From: Glutamicibacter protophormiae
Lineage (GTDB): Bacteria > Actinomycetota > Actinomycetes > Actinomycetales > Micrococcaceae
Direction of reading: 5' to 3'
DNA: 64,000 nt
Assembly (NCBI RefSeq): GCF_014647495.1
Contig: NZ_BMPH01000012.1
Location: forward strand, 62,001-126,000
In this document: in pieces, positions 34,711 through 43,948 of the stretch
Position numbering within the stretch: the stretch's first letter is position 1
How the letters are laid out: each line of letters starts with the position of its first letter
Program-made: the position numbers and the translations under genes
Notes under the pieces: model-generated
The model's input: the letters and a program-made list of their open reading frames with translations, nothing else
What the model was told of the DNA's origin: nothing
Databases searched by the model: none

Positions 34711-34998
34711 AGCGCGGAATACTATTTTTCCCGGCAATTTCCGCAATGAATCATCGTTTTGTGGCGTAGGTCGCAAATTTATGATTAGGGTGATGGTACG
34801 GGAACAAATTCGAATGACATGCCGTTGTAAGAATTGAAGGGTCGCTAGGACGGCCCCCGTTATGAATAGATCTTCGAGATGGACCTAGGAGCAAAGGCTA
34901 AATTTATGGTCAAGCAACCCGTCACAGTCAATGGTGTTGTCCGTTGGCGCGATATGGGAGAAGCCCATATGGTCCAGCCCGTGAAGGAGGAGCACAAA
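34711..34998. other. Upstream region of clgR
   Basis: About 290 bp, AT-richer at 34711-34880. A 40-codon in-frame extension of clgR (34879-34998) with internal ATG codons at 34906 and 34954 is open and could be coding, but the strong Shine-Dalgarno right before 34999 argues for a leader. No terminator is clear. Confidence 0.4.
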
Positions 34999-35319
34999 AT
35001 GGTAGTACTCCGTCATGAAATCGGTGACGTCCTGCGTGACGTCCGTCAGCGCCAGGGTCGTACCCTCCGCGAGGTTTCCCATAGCGCCCGAGTTTCGCTG
35101 GGCTACCTGTCGGAAGTGGAGCGTGGACAGAAGGAAGCATCTTCGGAGCTGCTCTCGTCAATCTGCTCCGCTCTGGAGATTCCGCTCTCGCTCATGCTGC
35201 GCGAGGTATCTGAGCGCGTCGCACTGGCCGAAGGCATCGCGATCCCGGACACCGTTCCTACCGACATGGCCAACGAGTTCGCAGCAACCCGCAACGACAA
35301 GCCACTGGCTTCGGTTTAA
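34999..35319 (+). CDS. clgR: ClgR-type XRE transcriptional regulator
   Basis: A 106-residue helix-turn-helix protein: [45 protein letters not shown] is the near-invariant ClgR core. In other actinobacteria ClgR activates clp protease genes and other stress genes. ATG 34999 is chosen because GAAGGAGG lies at the ideal distance; an in-frame extension of up to 40 codons upstream is an alternative. It lies downstream of cinA, as in most actinobacteria. Confidence 0.9.
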   Translation: MVVLRHEIGDVLRDVRQRQGRTLREVSHSARVSLGYLSEVERGQKEASSELLSSICSALEIPLSLMLREVSERVALAEGIAIPDTVPTDMANEFAATRNDKPLASV

Positions 35320-35366
35320 GCTACATCAACACTTACCGGGGATGCCGCAGGCAGCCAACCCGGCTG

Positions 35367-35400
35367 GCGAGGGCCTACGCAAATGCGTGGGCCCTCGCTT
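35367..35400 (+). terminator. clgR terminator
   Basis: A 14-bp stem (35367-35380 with 35385-35398, one G-U pair) on an AAAT tetraloop, followed by TT. It ends before the DUF3046 start. Confidence 0.8.
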
Positions 35401-35421
35401 CATTCGTGGGAGAATATTCCA

Positions 35422-35646
35422 GTGCGACTTAGTGACTTTTGGCGGAATATGGAGAATGAATTCGGCCCGCGATACTCCCATGTTCTGGCCGACTCCATGG
35501 CCCTGTCCGAACTGGACAGCATGACGGCGAGCGTTGCCCTGAACAAAGGCGTCAAGCCAAAACAAGTCTGGGAAGCGTTGTGCCGTGCGCAAGATGTGCC
35601 AGCGGAACGCTGGCTCGGTGTAGACATCGAGCCAAAGCAGTCCTAG
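35422..35646 (+). CDS. DUF3046 family protein
   Basis: A 74-residue protein reading VRLSDFWRNMENEFG at the start and ALSELDSMTASVALNKGVKPKQVWEALC in the middle, the whole of the DUF3046 family. It is small and soluble, usually encoded directly before recA in actinobacteria; function unknown. GTG 35422 matches the family N-terminus; a longer frame from 35383 runs into the terminator stem. Confidence 0.88.
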   Translation: MRLSDFWRNMENEFGPRYSHVLADSMALSELDSMTASVALNKGVKPKQVWEALCRAQDVPAERWLGVDIEPKQS

Positions 35647-35684
35647 GCGTCGACGAGCAGTTTCGAGTATTCGAAACATCCACA

Positions 35685-35714
35685 TTGATTTTCGAACATC
35701 TATTCGGATAGAAT
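35685..35714 (+). promoter_or_regulatory. recA promoter with LexA box
   Basis: -35 TTGATT (35685-35690) and -10 TAGAAT (35709-35714) are 18 bp apart, and the spacer holds CGAACATCTATTCG (35693-35706), one mismatch from the actinobacterial LexA box CGAAC-N4-GTTCG. LexA bound here would block RNA polymerase. A second palindrome, TTCGAGTATTCGAA (35662-35675), lies upstream. Confidence 0.85.
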
Positions 35715-35720
35715 TGATCG

Positions 35721-35880
35721 TGAACGAGGCGGAACGCCGCCCGCGAAAACTTAAACTTTGAGTTTGTCCACACTTGCCGGATCCGCGGGTCCAAAGTGTC
35801 GGTAGGCGCTCATACTGTCTAATGCAGGACAAGAAATCGTGAGCAGGTCGATTGATGGCTTGCATGAGCAAAGGTGAACC
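35721..35880 (+). other. Long structured recA leader
   Basis: From the predicted start at about 35721 the mRNA has about 160 nt before ATG. It contains GGCGGaacgCCGCC and a longer pair ACACTT (35770-35775) / AAGTGT (35794-35799). No ORF is evident. Confidence 0.35.
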
Positions 35881-36933
35881 ATGGCAGCAAATAATGATCG
35901 GGAAAAGGCACTTGAGTCTGTCCTGGGCCAGATCGACAAGGCCTTCGGCAAGGGCTCGGTCATGCGCCTGGGTGATGAAACTCGCGCTCCCATTGAAGTA
36001 ATTCCTACCGGTTCGGTTGCACTGGACGTGGCCCTGGGCATTGGCGGACTTCCTCGCGGCCGTGTCGTGGAGATCTACGGTCCGGAATCTTCCGGTAAGA
36101 CCACCGTCGCACTGCACGCTGTGGCCAGCGCCCAGCGCAACGGCGGCATCGCGGCATTCATCGACGCCGAGCACGCACTGGACCCCGAGTACGCCAAGAA
36201 GCTGGGCGTTGACACCGATGCGCTGCTGGTCTCCCAGCCGGATACCGGTGAGCAGGCCTTGGAAATCATGGATATGCTCGTTGGCTCCGGCGCACTGGAT
36301 ATCATCGTCATCGACTCCGTGGCGGCCCTGGTTCCACGTGCGGAAATCGAAGGCGAAATGGGCGACAGCCACGTTGGCCTGCAGGCTCGACTGATGTCCC
36401 AGGCACTGCGCAAGATCACCGGTCGCCTCTCGGCTTCGAAGACCACCGCGATCTTCATCAACCAGCTCCGCGAGAAGATCGGCGTCTTCTTCGGCAGCCC
36501 GGAAACCACCACCGGTGGCAAGGCGCTGAAATTCTACGCTTCGGTACGTATCGATATCCGCCGAATTGAAACCCTCAAGGAGGGAACCAACCCGGTCGGT
36601 AACCGCACCCGCGCCAAGATCGTCAAGAACAAAATGGCTCCGCCGTTCAAGCAGGCCGAATTCGACATCTTGTACGGCCACGGCATTTCCCGCGAAGGCT
36701 CGCTCATCGACATGGGTGTTGAGCACAACCTGGTCAAGAAGTCCGGTGCTTGGTTCACCTATGATGGCGACCAGCTGGGCCAGGGCAAGGAAAATGCCCG
36801 CCGATTCCTGCGCGACAACCCGGATCTGGCTACCGAGCTGGAACGTCAGATCCTGCAGAAGCTCGGTGTTCTGCCGGCGGAAGAGGTAGAAGAAGACGAG
36901 ACAGAACTGCGAGTCGTCGAGGGCGATAAGTAG
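35881..36933 (+). CDS. recA: Recombinase RecA
   Basis: 350 residues, full length. Walker [10 protein letters not shown] near residue 67, the catalytic Glu region [11 protein letters not shown], Walker [14 protein letters not shown] and the DNA-binding loop [17 protein letters not shown] are all present, with an acidic C-terminus. It catalyses strand exchange and is the co-protease for LexA self-cleavage. AAAGGTG precedes ATG 35881. recX overlaps its stop by one base. Confidence 0.98.
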   Translation: MAANNDREKALESVLGQIDKAFGKGSVMRLGDETRAPIEVIPTGSVALDVALGIGGLPRGRVVEIYGPESSGKTTVALHAVASAQRNGGIAAFIDAEHALDPEYAKKLGVDTDALLVSQPDTGEQALEIMDMLVGSGALDIIVIDSVAALVPRAEIEGEMGDSHVGLQARLMSQALRKITGRLSASKTTAIFINQLREKIGVFFGSPETTTGGKALKFYASVRIDIRRIETLKEGTNPVGNRTRAKIVKNKMAPPFKQAEFDILYGHGISREGSLIDMGVEHNLVKKSGAWFTYDGDQLGQGKENARRFLRDNPDLATELERQILQKLGVLPAEEVEEDETELRVVEGDK

Positions 36934-37817
36934 TGAGTTCAGGTTTCAAACGACGTAGCGTTCGACCCGGATACGGTTCCGGGTCGGACGCTACGTCCGT
37001 TTCCAACGAATTTCAGGGAGACCTTCAGGACATGCCCGAATGGGCTCGGCCCGACCCGGCCGCGCCCGAGGCCCCTGAACCGGGAGAACCGGGCGCCCGC
37101 CAAGCTGCGCCACGAAGCCTTCCCTCCGACGCGGTGGAACCAACCAATCGGCGGGTCATTGCCAGCGTCCCAGCGCAGGAGAAGAAGAAGCCGGAAAACG
37201 TCGACGAACTACGTGCAGCGATGTACGAGATCCTGTCTGCCCCGGCACCCGCAGCGCCTACGAAAAAGGAACGCCGGGAGGCTCGCGAGGCCAGGCGAGC
37301 GTCGCGCGAATCTGGGGAAACTGAAGAACTCAGCGATGACCAATGGCGGGAAAAGGCCCGAGGGATCCTGCTGCGACAGCTGACGGCCAGCGACAAAACC
37401 GCGAAACAGCTGAAGGACAAGCTTCTTGAAAAAGATTGTCCTGAAGACATTGCCGATGAGGTGATCGAGCGCTATGCGCAAATCAAGCTCGTCGACGACG
37501 AACGCTTCGCCAAGACGTGGGTGGCGGCAAGGGCCCGCTCCCGCGGGCTGGCGCGCGGCGCGATCAAGCGCGAGCTGCGTACCAAGGGAATCGATGATGA
37601 AACCGCAGCCGAAGCGCTGGAGCAGATCGACGACGAAACCGAGGAGCAGCGCGCGAGGGAACTGGTTCGCGCCAAGCTGCGGCCGGAATCGATGGGAGTG
37701 GACCGGGACAGGTCGTTGCGACGCCTGGTCGGCATGCTGGGGCGCAAGGGGTATAACGGAGGAATGGCGTTCAAGGTAGCTCGCGAAGAATGGGAAGAAC
37801 GCTTCGGGCAGCACTAG
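36933..37817 (+). CDS. recX: Regulatory protein RecX
   Basis: 294 residues, about 130 more than E. coli RecX. The RecX three-helix repeats start near residue 140 (LLRQLTASDKTAKQLKDKLLEKDCPEDIADEVIERY, DDERFAKTWVAARARSRGLARGAIKRELRTKGID). The first 130 residues are Pro/Ala/Glu-rich and probably disordered. RecX binds the RecA filament and limits its activity. GTG 36933 shares its first base with the recA stop, so translation is coupled. Confidence 0.92.
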   Translation: MSSGFKRRSVRPGYGSGSDATSVSNEFQGDLQDMPEWARPDPAAPEAPEPGEPGARQAAPRSLPSDAVEPTNRRVIASVPAQEKKKPENVDELRAAMYEILSAPAPAAPTKKERREAREARRASRESGETEELSDDQWREKARGILLRQLTASDKTAKQLKDKLLEKDCPEDIADEVIERYAQIKLVDDERFAKTWVAARARSRGLARGAIKRELRTKGIDDETAAEALEQIDDETEEQRARELVRAKLRPESMGVDRDRSLRRLVGMLGRKGYNGGMAFKVAREEWEERFGQH

Positions 37818-37881
37818 AGGCAACGCGGTCGAACTCCGCGCGCCGAGGACTGCCTTCGTTTCGGGGCCTGCGCGAATTCGG

Positions 37882-37887
37882 TAACAT
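37882..37887 (+). promoter_or_regulatory. -10 element of miaB
   Basis: TAACAT lies 6 nt upstream of the GTG start at 37894, with no Shine-Dalgarno; leaderless layout. Confidence 0.45.
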
Positions 37888-37893
37888 TATAAG

Positions 37894-39423
37894 GTGAGCG
37901 AGCAACAACCGATTTCCAGCCCCGAGTCCGAACTGCAACCACGCACCTACGAAGTGCGCACCTTCGGCTGCCAGATGAACGTCCACGACTCCGAGCGGCT
38001 CTCCGGGCTGCTTGAAGACGCAGGGCTGACACGGAAGCCGGAAGAAGCGACCGACGGCGTCGCCGACGTCGTGGTATTCAACACCTGCGCCGTACGTGAG
38101 AACGCGGACAACAAGCTCTACGGCAACCTCGGCATCCTGAAGGGTGTCAAGGAATCCCGACCGGGCATGCAGATCGCCGTCGGCGGCTGCCTGGCGCAGA
38201 AGGACCGCGAGACCATACTCAAGAAGGCTCCGTGGGTCGATGTGGTTTTCGGAACCCATAACATCGGCTCGCTGCCGGCACTGCTGAACCGCTCTCAGCA
38301 CAACAAGAAGGCTGAACTGGAGATCCTCGAGTCCCTGGACGTCTTCCCCTCGACACTGCCGACGCGCCGCGAATCGGTCTACGCGGGCTGGGTGTCGATC
38401 TCGGTGGGCTGCAACAACACGTGCACGTTCTGCATCGTGCCCTCCCTGCGCGGCAAGGAACGCGACCGCCGGCCCGGTGAAATCCTGGCCGAAATCCAGG
38501 CACTCGTGGACGACGGAGCCATCGAAGTGACGCTCCTGGGCCAGAATGTAAACTCCTACGGCGTAGAATTCGGCGACCGGCTGGCGTTCGGCAAGCTGCT
38601 GCGAGCCTGCGGAGAAATCGAAGGACTGGAACGCGTGCGTTTCACCAGCCCGCACCCGGCGGCATTCACCGACGACGTGATCGAGGCCATGGCCGAAACC
38701 CCAAACGTCATGCCCCAACTGCACATGCCGCTGCAGTCCGGATCGGACCGAGTGCTCAAGGAGATGCGCCGTTCCTACCGTTCAAAGAAATTCCTCGGAA
38801 TCCTGGACAAGGTGCGCGAGCGCATCCCGCATGCCGCGATTACCACCGACATCATCGTCGGCTTCCCAGGGGAGACCGAAGAAGACTTCCAGGCCACCCT
38901 CGACGTCGTGGAAGCTTCGCGCTTCTCCTCGGCCTTCACCTTCCAGTACTCGCCGCGCCCCGGCACCCCGGCTGCGACCATGGACGAGCAACTGCCCAAG
39001 GCCGTCGTCCAGGAACGATTCGAGCGTTTGACTGCACTGCAGGACCGGATTGCCAAGGAGGAAAACGCCAAGCAGCTGGGCCGGACCGTTGAGGTCATGG
39101 TTACCGAGCACGCAGGCCGCAAGGCCGAATCGACCCATCGACTGTCCGGCCGCTCGCAGGACCAGCGCCTGGTGCACTTCTCGGTTCCCGAGGGTGCCGC
39201 CACCCCGCGCCCCGGCGACCTGGTCACCCTGCCGATCACCGAGGTAGCGGCATTCCACTTGGTTTCCGACCCGACCGCGGAGCAGTACCAGCTGCGCCGT
39301 TCGCGGGCAGGCGACGCGTGGGACCGGTCGCAGGCCGAAAGCTGCGGTGTGCCGGCGCCCGGAACAGTCAGCGAGCCGGGACGGACCAACCTGGGCATGC
39401 CGACCTTGAAGGTGCGCGGCTAG
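37894..39423 (+). CDS. miaB: tRNA-2-methylthio-N6-dimethylallyladenosine synthase
   Basis: A 509-residue radical-SAM methylthiotransferase. The N-terminal domain holds the auxiliary cluster cysteines ([24 protein letters not shown]). The radical-SAM CxxxCxxC is CNNTCTFC near residue 173, followed by a TRAM domain near the C-terminus. It adds the methylthio group to i6A37 of tRNA. The C-terminal 50 residues beyond TRAM are an Arg/Gly-rich tail. miaA follows after 4 nt, so the two steps of ms2i6A synthesis are encoded together. Confidence 0.95.
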   Translation: MSEQQPISSPESELQPRTYEVRTFGCQMNVHDSERLSGLLEDAGLTRKPEEATDGVADVVVFNTCAVRENADNKLYGNLGILKGVKESRPGMQIAVGGCLAQKDRETILKKAPWVDVVFGTHNIGSLPALLNRSQHNKKAELEILESLDVFPSTLPTRRESVYAGWVSISVGCNNTCTFCIVPSLRGKERDRRPGEILAEIQALVDDGAIEVTLLGQNVNSYGVEFGDRLAFGKLLRACGEIEGLERVRFTSPHPAAFTDDVIEAMAETPNVMPQLHMPLQSGSDRVLKEMRRSYRSKKFLGILDKVRERIPHAAITTDIIVGFPGETEEDFQATLDVVEASRFSSAFTFQYSPRPGTPAATMDEQLPKAVVQERFERLTALQDRIAKEENAKQLGRTVEVMVTEHAGRKAESTHRLSGRSQDQRLVHFSVPEGAATPRPGDLVTLPITEVAAFHLVSDPTAEQYQLRRSRAGDAWDRSQAESCGVPAPGTVSEPGRTNLGMPTLKVRG

Positions 39424-39427
39424 CCGC

Positions 39428-40360
39428 ATGGACGCGACGCAACTTCCGGTCATTGCCGTGGTCGGCCCAACCGGAACCGGCAAATCCGATCTGGCCATCG
39501 CCCTGGCCAGGAACCTGAACGGCGAGATCGTCAATTCAGATGCACTGCAGTTCTACCGGGGCATGGACATCGGAACCGCGAAGCTGTCCCCTGAGGAGCG
39601 CGGAGGCATCGAGCACCACCTCATGGACATCATGTCCGTGCGGGAGGAAGCCTCTGTCGCGGAATTCCAGATCCAGGCCCGTGAGTGTTTTGAAGCGATT
39701 CGAGCCAAGGGCAGGGTGCCTGTCATGGTCGGCGGTTCCGGCCTGTATGTGCGTGCTGCACTGGATGTCATCGACTTCCCGCCCACCGATCCGCAGGTGC
39801 GGGCACGGCTCGAAGCCGAAGTGCAGGCGCACGGAGACGGCGAGGTACGTCGTCGGCTGGCGGAAGTGGATCCGGTGTCTGCGGCGAGGAATCTCGACCA
39901 GCGGCGCGCCATCCGCGCTTTGGAGGTCTTTGAAATCTCCGGCCGGGCTTTCAGCTCCTATATGCCCCAGCGCCAGTATTTCCAGCCTGCGGTGCAGATC
40001 GGGCTAAATTACGAGCGTTCCGCGTTGCATGCGACGTTGGAAGCCCGGGTCCATACAATGGATTCCAAGGGACTGGCCCAGGAAGTGGAAGGCCTGCTGG
40101 ACTCGGGCTTGCGCGAGGGCAAGACCGCGTCGCGGGCCATCGGCTACCAGCAGTACATTGATTTCCTGGACGGGAAGATCGGGCGCGCCGAGGCGATTGA
40201 TCAGACAGTGGTCGCCACCCGCAAGTTCGCCCGCCGCCAGATCACCTGGTTCAATGCCGATGAACGGGTCGCCTGGCTGGACCCGACCAAACCCGGGCTG
40301 CTTGAACAGGCGGTGGCGCTGGTGCTCGAAAGCCAGCGAACTATCGCCCCCAGCGAATGA
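39428..40360 (+). CDS. miaA: tRNA dimethylallyltransferase
   Basis: 310 residues with P-loop GPTGTGKSD (about residue 14), the substrate region NSDALQFYRGMDIGTAK and the QRRAIRALEV block. It transfers a dimethylallyl group to N6 of A37 in tRNAs reading UNN codons, the substrate for MiaB. dapF follows after 23 nt. Confidence 0.95.
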   Translation: MDATQLPVIAVVGPTGTGKSDLAIALARNLNGEIVNSDALQFYRGMDIGTAKLSPEERGGIEHHLMDIMSVREEASVAEFQIQARECFEAIRAKGRVPVMVGGSGLYVRAALDVIDFPPTDPQVRARLEAEVQAHGDGEVRRRLAEVDPVSAARNLDQRRAIRALEVFEISGRAFSSYMPQRQYFQPAVQIGLNYERSALHATLEARVHTMDSKGLAQEVEGLLDSGLREGKTASRAIGYQQYIDFLDGKIGRAEAIDQTVVATRKFARRQITWFNADERVAWLDPTKPGLLEQAVALVLESQRTIAPSE

Positions 40361-40383
40361 AGCACTAAACACGAGGAGCACGG

Positions 40384-41316
40384 ATGTACCGCAGCGAACT
40401 TCAGCAGCTTGCAGGCCTGCCATTTGCCAAGGGGCATGCAACTGGAAACGATTTCGTCTTGCTGGCGGATCCCACAGGAGCCCTTGAAATCACCGCGGCG
40501 CAAGTGGAGTCCCTATGCCACCGTCGTTTCGGCATCGGCGGCGACGGGCTGATCCGTGCGGTGCCGACCGCCCAGATGTCCGGGTATGAGCAGCAGTTCA
40601 ACGAGAATCCCAAGGCCTACTGGTTCATGGACTACCGCAACAACGACGGTTCCATCGCTGAGATGTGCGGCAACGGAGTGCGCGCCTTCGTGCACTTCCT
40701 CCTTGCGGAAGGCCTGGTGAATCTGCCGGTCGGGCAGAGCCTGCAGATCGGCAGCCGTGCGGGCGTCAAGGAAGTCACCCGGCTGACGGACGGGTATGCG
40801 GCCAACCTGGGCCCATGGGGTTTGATCCATGAGGACCAGGCCGCCAGCGACTCGGTGGACTCGATGGTCCGCCCCAGCGGCTGGGAACAGGCGCTTCCGG
40901 CGTTGAGCATAACCATGGGCAATCCGCATACCGTGGTAGCGCTGCCCGACCAAGGCATGCTGGATGACCTGAACCTATTTATCGCCCCAGAAGTTTCCCC
41001 GGCCCCTCCCTACGGCACCAACGTGGAATTCGTGGTTCCCGCAGAGCCGCTGATCGAGGACGGCACGGCCCGGGTGAAGATGCGCGTCTTTGAACGAGGG
41101 GTAGGGGAGACGCTGTCCTGCGGCACTGGAGCCTGCGCAGCGGCAGCGGCAATGCGTTATTGGGCGCGCGGCACCGCCCTGATCAATAATTGGTCGGTCG
41201 AGGTTCCCGGCGGCACCGTCGGGGTTGAATTCCTTGCCAACGGCGACGCCCGGGAAGATACCGTGCTCAGCGGACCGGCGGAACTGGTTGCGCGAGGCAT
41301 CATCGGCCGGGACTAG
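40384..41316 (+). CDS. dapF: Diaminopimelate epimerase
   Basis: 310 residues. The two catalytic cysteines are in EMCGNGVRAF and LSCGTGACAAA, with the N-terminal KGHATGNDF motif. It converts LL-DAP to meso-DAP for lysine and peptidoglycan. GAGGAG precedes ATG 40384. It is the last gene of the miaB-miaA-dapF run and converges with a methyltransferase gene. Confidence 0.95.
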   Translation: MYRSELQQLAGLPFAKGHATGNDFVLLADPTGALEITAAQVESLCHRRFGIGGDGLIRAVPTAQMSGYEQQFNENPKAYWFMDYRNNDGSIAEMCGNGVRAFVHFLLAEGLVNLPVGQSLQIGSRAGVKEVTRLTDGYAANLGPWGLIHEDQAASDSVDSMVRPSGWEQALPALSITMGNPHTVVALPDQGMLDDLNLFIAPEVSPAPPYGTNVEFVVPAEPLIEDGTARVKMRVFERGVGETLSCGTGACAAAAAMRYWARGTALINNWSVEVPGGTVGVEFLANGDAREDTVLSGPAELVARGIIGRD

Positions 41317-41323
41317 CACTCAG

Positions 41324-41368
41324 TCCCGCCCGCGGCACGGCCGGGGCAGGCTACCGGGCCGGGCGGGA
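41324..41368. terminator. Terminator between dapF and the methyltransferase gene
   Basis: TCCCGCCCG (41324-41332) pairs with CGGGCGGGA (41360-41368) around a GC-rich loop. The 3' arm overlaps the last codons of the minus-strand methyltransferase gene. Confidence 0.5.
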
Positions 41369-41959
41369 AACCTTTAAGACGCGGAAAGCCTTGGCCGTAG
41401 CTTCACGGGTGACGTTCCAGTCGCCCGGGAGCTGGGCAACCAACCACTTCTGCAGGGAATCACTGCCCAAGTTCTTCTGCACCACCATCCAGGCCTCGCC
41501 GCCGGGCGCGAGCCTCGGCAACCACTGCAGCAACAGCTCATGCAGGGCATCCTTGCCGATACGGATCGGGGGATTGGACCAGATCGTGTCGAATTCAAGC
41601 TCGGGATCCACGGACTCAGGCCGGCCGACAACCACGTTGTCCAAGCCCAGGTTCTGCGCGTTCAGGCGGGCTAGCTCGATGGAGCGCTCGTTGACATCGA
41701 CACCGTAGACCCGAGACTCGGGGCTTTGCTCCGCGGCGGTGATGGTGATGGGTCCCCAGCCACAGCCGATGTCCAGAATGCGTCCGCGCGGCGTCGGAAC
41801 ATACTTCAGCAGCACTTCGGTGCCCTTGTCCAAGCCCGAAGGCGAGAAGATACCCGCTGCGGTCTGAATCTTGCGGGCGCGGCCGTTCAACTCGACTGAA
41901 ATCGTGCGGCGTTCATCGGCCGAGGCGGGGCTGGCGCTGAAGTAGTGATCCGAGCTCAT
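41351..41959 (-). CDS. RsmC-like class I SAM methyltransferase
   Basis: A 202-residue protein equal to the C-terminal half of RsmC. The SAM motif ILDIGCGWGPITI is followed by VYGVDVNERSIELA and the amino-methylation motif NPPIR. RsmC methylates G1207 of 16S rRNA; this short form probably modifies RNA at a guanine N2, the exact site unknown. ATG 41959 is chosen because the family starts here and a TAAACT -10 lies 7 nt upstream. Confidence 0.85.
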   Translation of the reverse strand: MSSDHYFSASPASADERRTISVELNGRARKIQTAAGIFSPSGLDKGTEVLLKYVPTPRGRILDIGCGWGPITITAAEQSPESRVYGVDVNERSIELARLNAQNLGLDNVVVGRPESVDPELEFDTIWSNPPIRIGKDALHELLLQWLPRLAPGGEAWMVVQKNLGSDSLQKWLVAQLPGDWNVTREATAKAFRVLKVSRPAR

Positions 41960-41966
41960 ACTGCAA

Positions 41967-41972
41967 AGTTTA
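41967..41972 (-). promoter_or_regulatory. -10 element of the RsmC-like gene
   Basis: On the minus strand TAAACT is 7 nt upstream of the start codon; no Shine-Dalgarno. Confidence 0.4.
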
Positions 41973-42286
41973 TCGTTGCGTGCCCACGCGCCAAACACGG
42001 CTGGAGGCAACGTGACAAAGACAATATGTACGGGTGTTCGCAAGACTGATAGAGTTTTCCCTATGACTTTGTTCTTCGTCTAATACGTAGCCCACACGGT
42101 TACCCGTGATTCCCGGATTCCCGGCGCTGATTTTGCGCGCCTGGACAGCGGAATCCGCAGGCGGCAAAGTCTTTTCTACTTTTCAGAATCCCAGGTGTGT
42201 CGGGGTCTTCACCTTGCCTTTGCGTTTGAGTAACCGCATCAACATCAGCGTCGATCGCTGTCATCAAAAATTGCAAAGGATACTCA
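41973..42286. other. Intergenic region upstream of hflX
   Basis: About 310 bp between divergent genes. No gene, tRNA or clear terminator is seen. It must contain the hflX promoter; TAATAC near 42094 is a possible -10 element but no -35 fits well. Confidence 0.35.
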
Positions 42287-42379
42287 ATGACCAACGAACA
42301 CCTAGAAAACGACCGTGCCACGTCGCAAAGTGGGGGTGCCCCGCACTATTCTGGAAAGCGAAGTACTTCAAAGGAGACC

Positions 42380-43948
42380 ATGACTAACTCCGAGTCACAC
42401 GAACACGATTCATCGTCAATGGACGAAGCCCAGATTCAGGCGGCCATTGATCGCATCCTTGCGGCAGATGAGGCCCAGGGGCCGCAGGTGCAGCATTTCG
42501 CATCCGATGATGAATCCATCTTCTCGGGCCAGGCGACAGCACTAAACCGCTTTTCCTCCGGCTATTCCACCTACGACGGCGAGCAGGACGATCTAGCCGA
42601 ACGACGCGCGCTGCGCCGTGTTGCGGGCCTGTCTACCGAGCTTGAAGACGTCACCGAGGTCGAATACCGCCAGCTGCGTCTGGAACGCGTGGTATTGGCC
42701 GGGGTATGGACCGACGGCAGCGTCACCGAAGCGGAGAACTCCCTGCGCGAATTGGCCGCGCTGGCAGAGACCGCCGGCTCGGAGGTACTCGACGGTGTGG
42801 TGCAGCGCCGAAGCAAGCCAGACCCGTCGACCTACCTGGGCTCGGGCAAAGCCATGGAATTGCGCGAGATCGTGGCTTCCACGGGAGCCGATACCGTGAT
42901 CGTCGATGCTGAACTTGCCCCGTCGCAGCGCCGTGCGCTGGAGGACGTCGTCAAGGTCAAGGTCATCGACCGCACCAGCCTGATCCTGGATATCTTTGCG
43001 CAGCATGCCAAGTCCCGCGAGGGCAAGGCCCAAGTCGAACTGGCCCAGCTGGAATATCTGCTTCCGCGTCTTCGCGGCTGGGGCGAGTCCATGTCCCGTC
43101 AGGCGGGTGGCCGTGTCGGCGCCGCCGGCGGCGGCATCGGTTCGCGCGGCCCGGGTGAAACCAAGATCGAGATGGACCGCCGGCGCATTCGCGACCGCAT
43201 GGCCAAACTGCGTCGCGAGATCAAGGCGATGAAACCGGCTCGCGAAGCCAAGCGCGCAAACCGCCGCCGCAACGAGGTTCCGGCGGTGGCCATTGCCGGC
43301 TACACCAATGCCGGGAAGTCCTCGTTGCTCAACCGTCTGACTAACGCCGGGGTCTTGGTGGAGAACGCCTTGTTCGCCACGCTGGATCCCACGGTACGTC
43401 AGTCGGCTACGGAAGACGGGCTGACCTACACGCTGGCTGACACGGTGGGCTTCGTGTCGAACCTGCCTACCCAGCTGGTGGAGGCTTTCCGATCGACGCT
43501 GGAGGAAATCGCCGATTCTGACCTGATCCTCCACGTCGTCGATGCTTCGCATCCGGACCCGGAAGGCCAGATCCAGGCTGTACGCACGGTGTTGGGTGAA
43601 GTTGATGCACTGAATATTCCCGAGATTATCGTGCTGAACAAGGCGGATGTGGCTGACCCGTTCGTCATTGAACGGATCCGCAATCGCGAATCGAACACCG
43701 TGGTTGTCTCGGCGCACACCGGAGAGGGCATCGAGGAGCTCTTGGCGAAGGTCAGCTCTTCCATCCCGCGTCCGAGCGTGCAGATGGAAGTGCTGATTCC
43801 ATACAACCGCGGGGATTTGATCGCGAAACTGCATCAGAGCGAATCTGAAATCCTTGACAGCGAGCATCTGGAGAACGGAACCAGAATGATCGTCAAGGTA
43901 AGAGAATCAATGGCAGCAGAGTTGGAGACTTTCAACCTTCATGGATAA
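42380..43948 (+). CDS. hflX: GTPase HflX
   Basis: 522 residues from ATG 42380. HflX N-terminal domain with SKPDPSTYLGSGKAMELRE, the glycine-rich linker GAAGGGIGSRGPGE, then a G domain: G1 GYTNAGKSSLLN (about 307), G3 DTVGF and G4 NKAD. It is a ribosome-associated GTPase that splits stalled 70S or 100S ribosomes. A second in-frame ATG at 42287, 31 codons earlier, also has a good Shine-Dalgarno (AAGGA); the site at 42380 has AAGGAG but only 3 nt spacing. Length compared with relatives favours 42380. Its end overlaps the helicase gene by 8 nt. Confidence 0.9.
   Translation: MTNSESHEHDSSSMDEAQIQAAIDRILAADEAQGPQVQHFASDDESIFSGQATALNRFSSGYSTYDGEQDDLAERRALRRVAGLSTELEDVTEVEYRQLRLERVVLAGVWTDGSVTEAENSLRELAALAETAGSEVLDGVVQRRSKPDPSTYLGSGKAMELREIVASTGADTVIVDAELAPSQRRALEDVVKVKVIDRTSLILDIFAQHAKSREGKAQVELAQLEYLLPRLRGWGESMSRQAGGRVGAAGGGIGSRGPGETKIEMDRRRIRDRMAKLRREIKAMKPAREAKRANRRRNEVPAVAIAGYTNAGKSSLLNRLTNAGVLVENALFATLDPTVRQSATEDGLTYTLADTVGFVSNLPTQLVEAFRSTLEEIADSDLILHVVDASHPDPEGQIQAVRTVLGEVDALNIPEIIVLNKADVADPFVIERIRNRESNTVVVSAHTGEGIEELLAKVSSSIPRPSVQMEVLIPYNRGDLIAKLHQSESEILDSEHLENGTRMIVKVRESMAAELETFNLHG

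Noticed and set aside
34755-34785. Imperfect palindrome upstream of clgR considered as a ClgR operator
   Set aside because: The half-sites read GCG-N5-CGC, the opposite of the known ClgR core CGC-N5-GCG, and the symmetry is poor.
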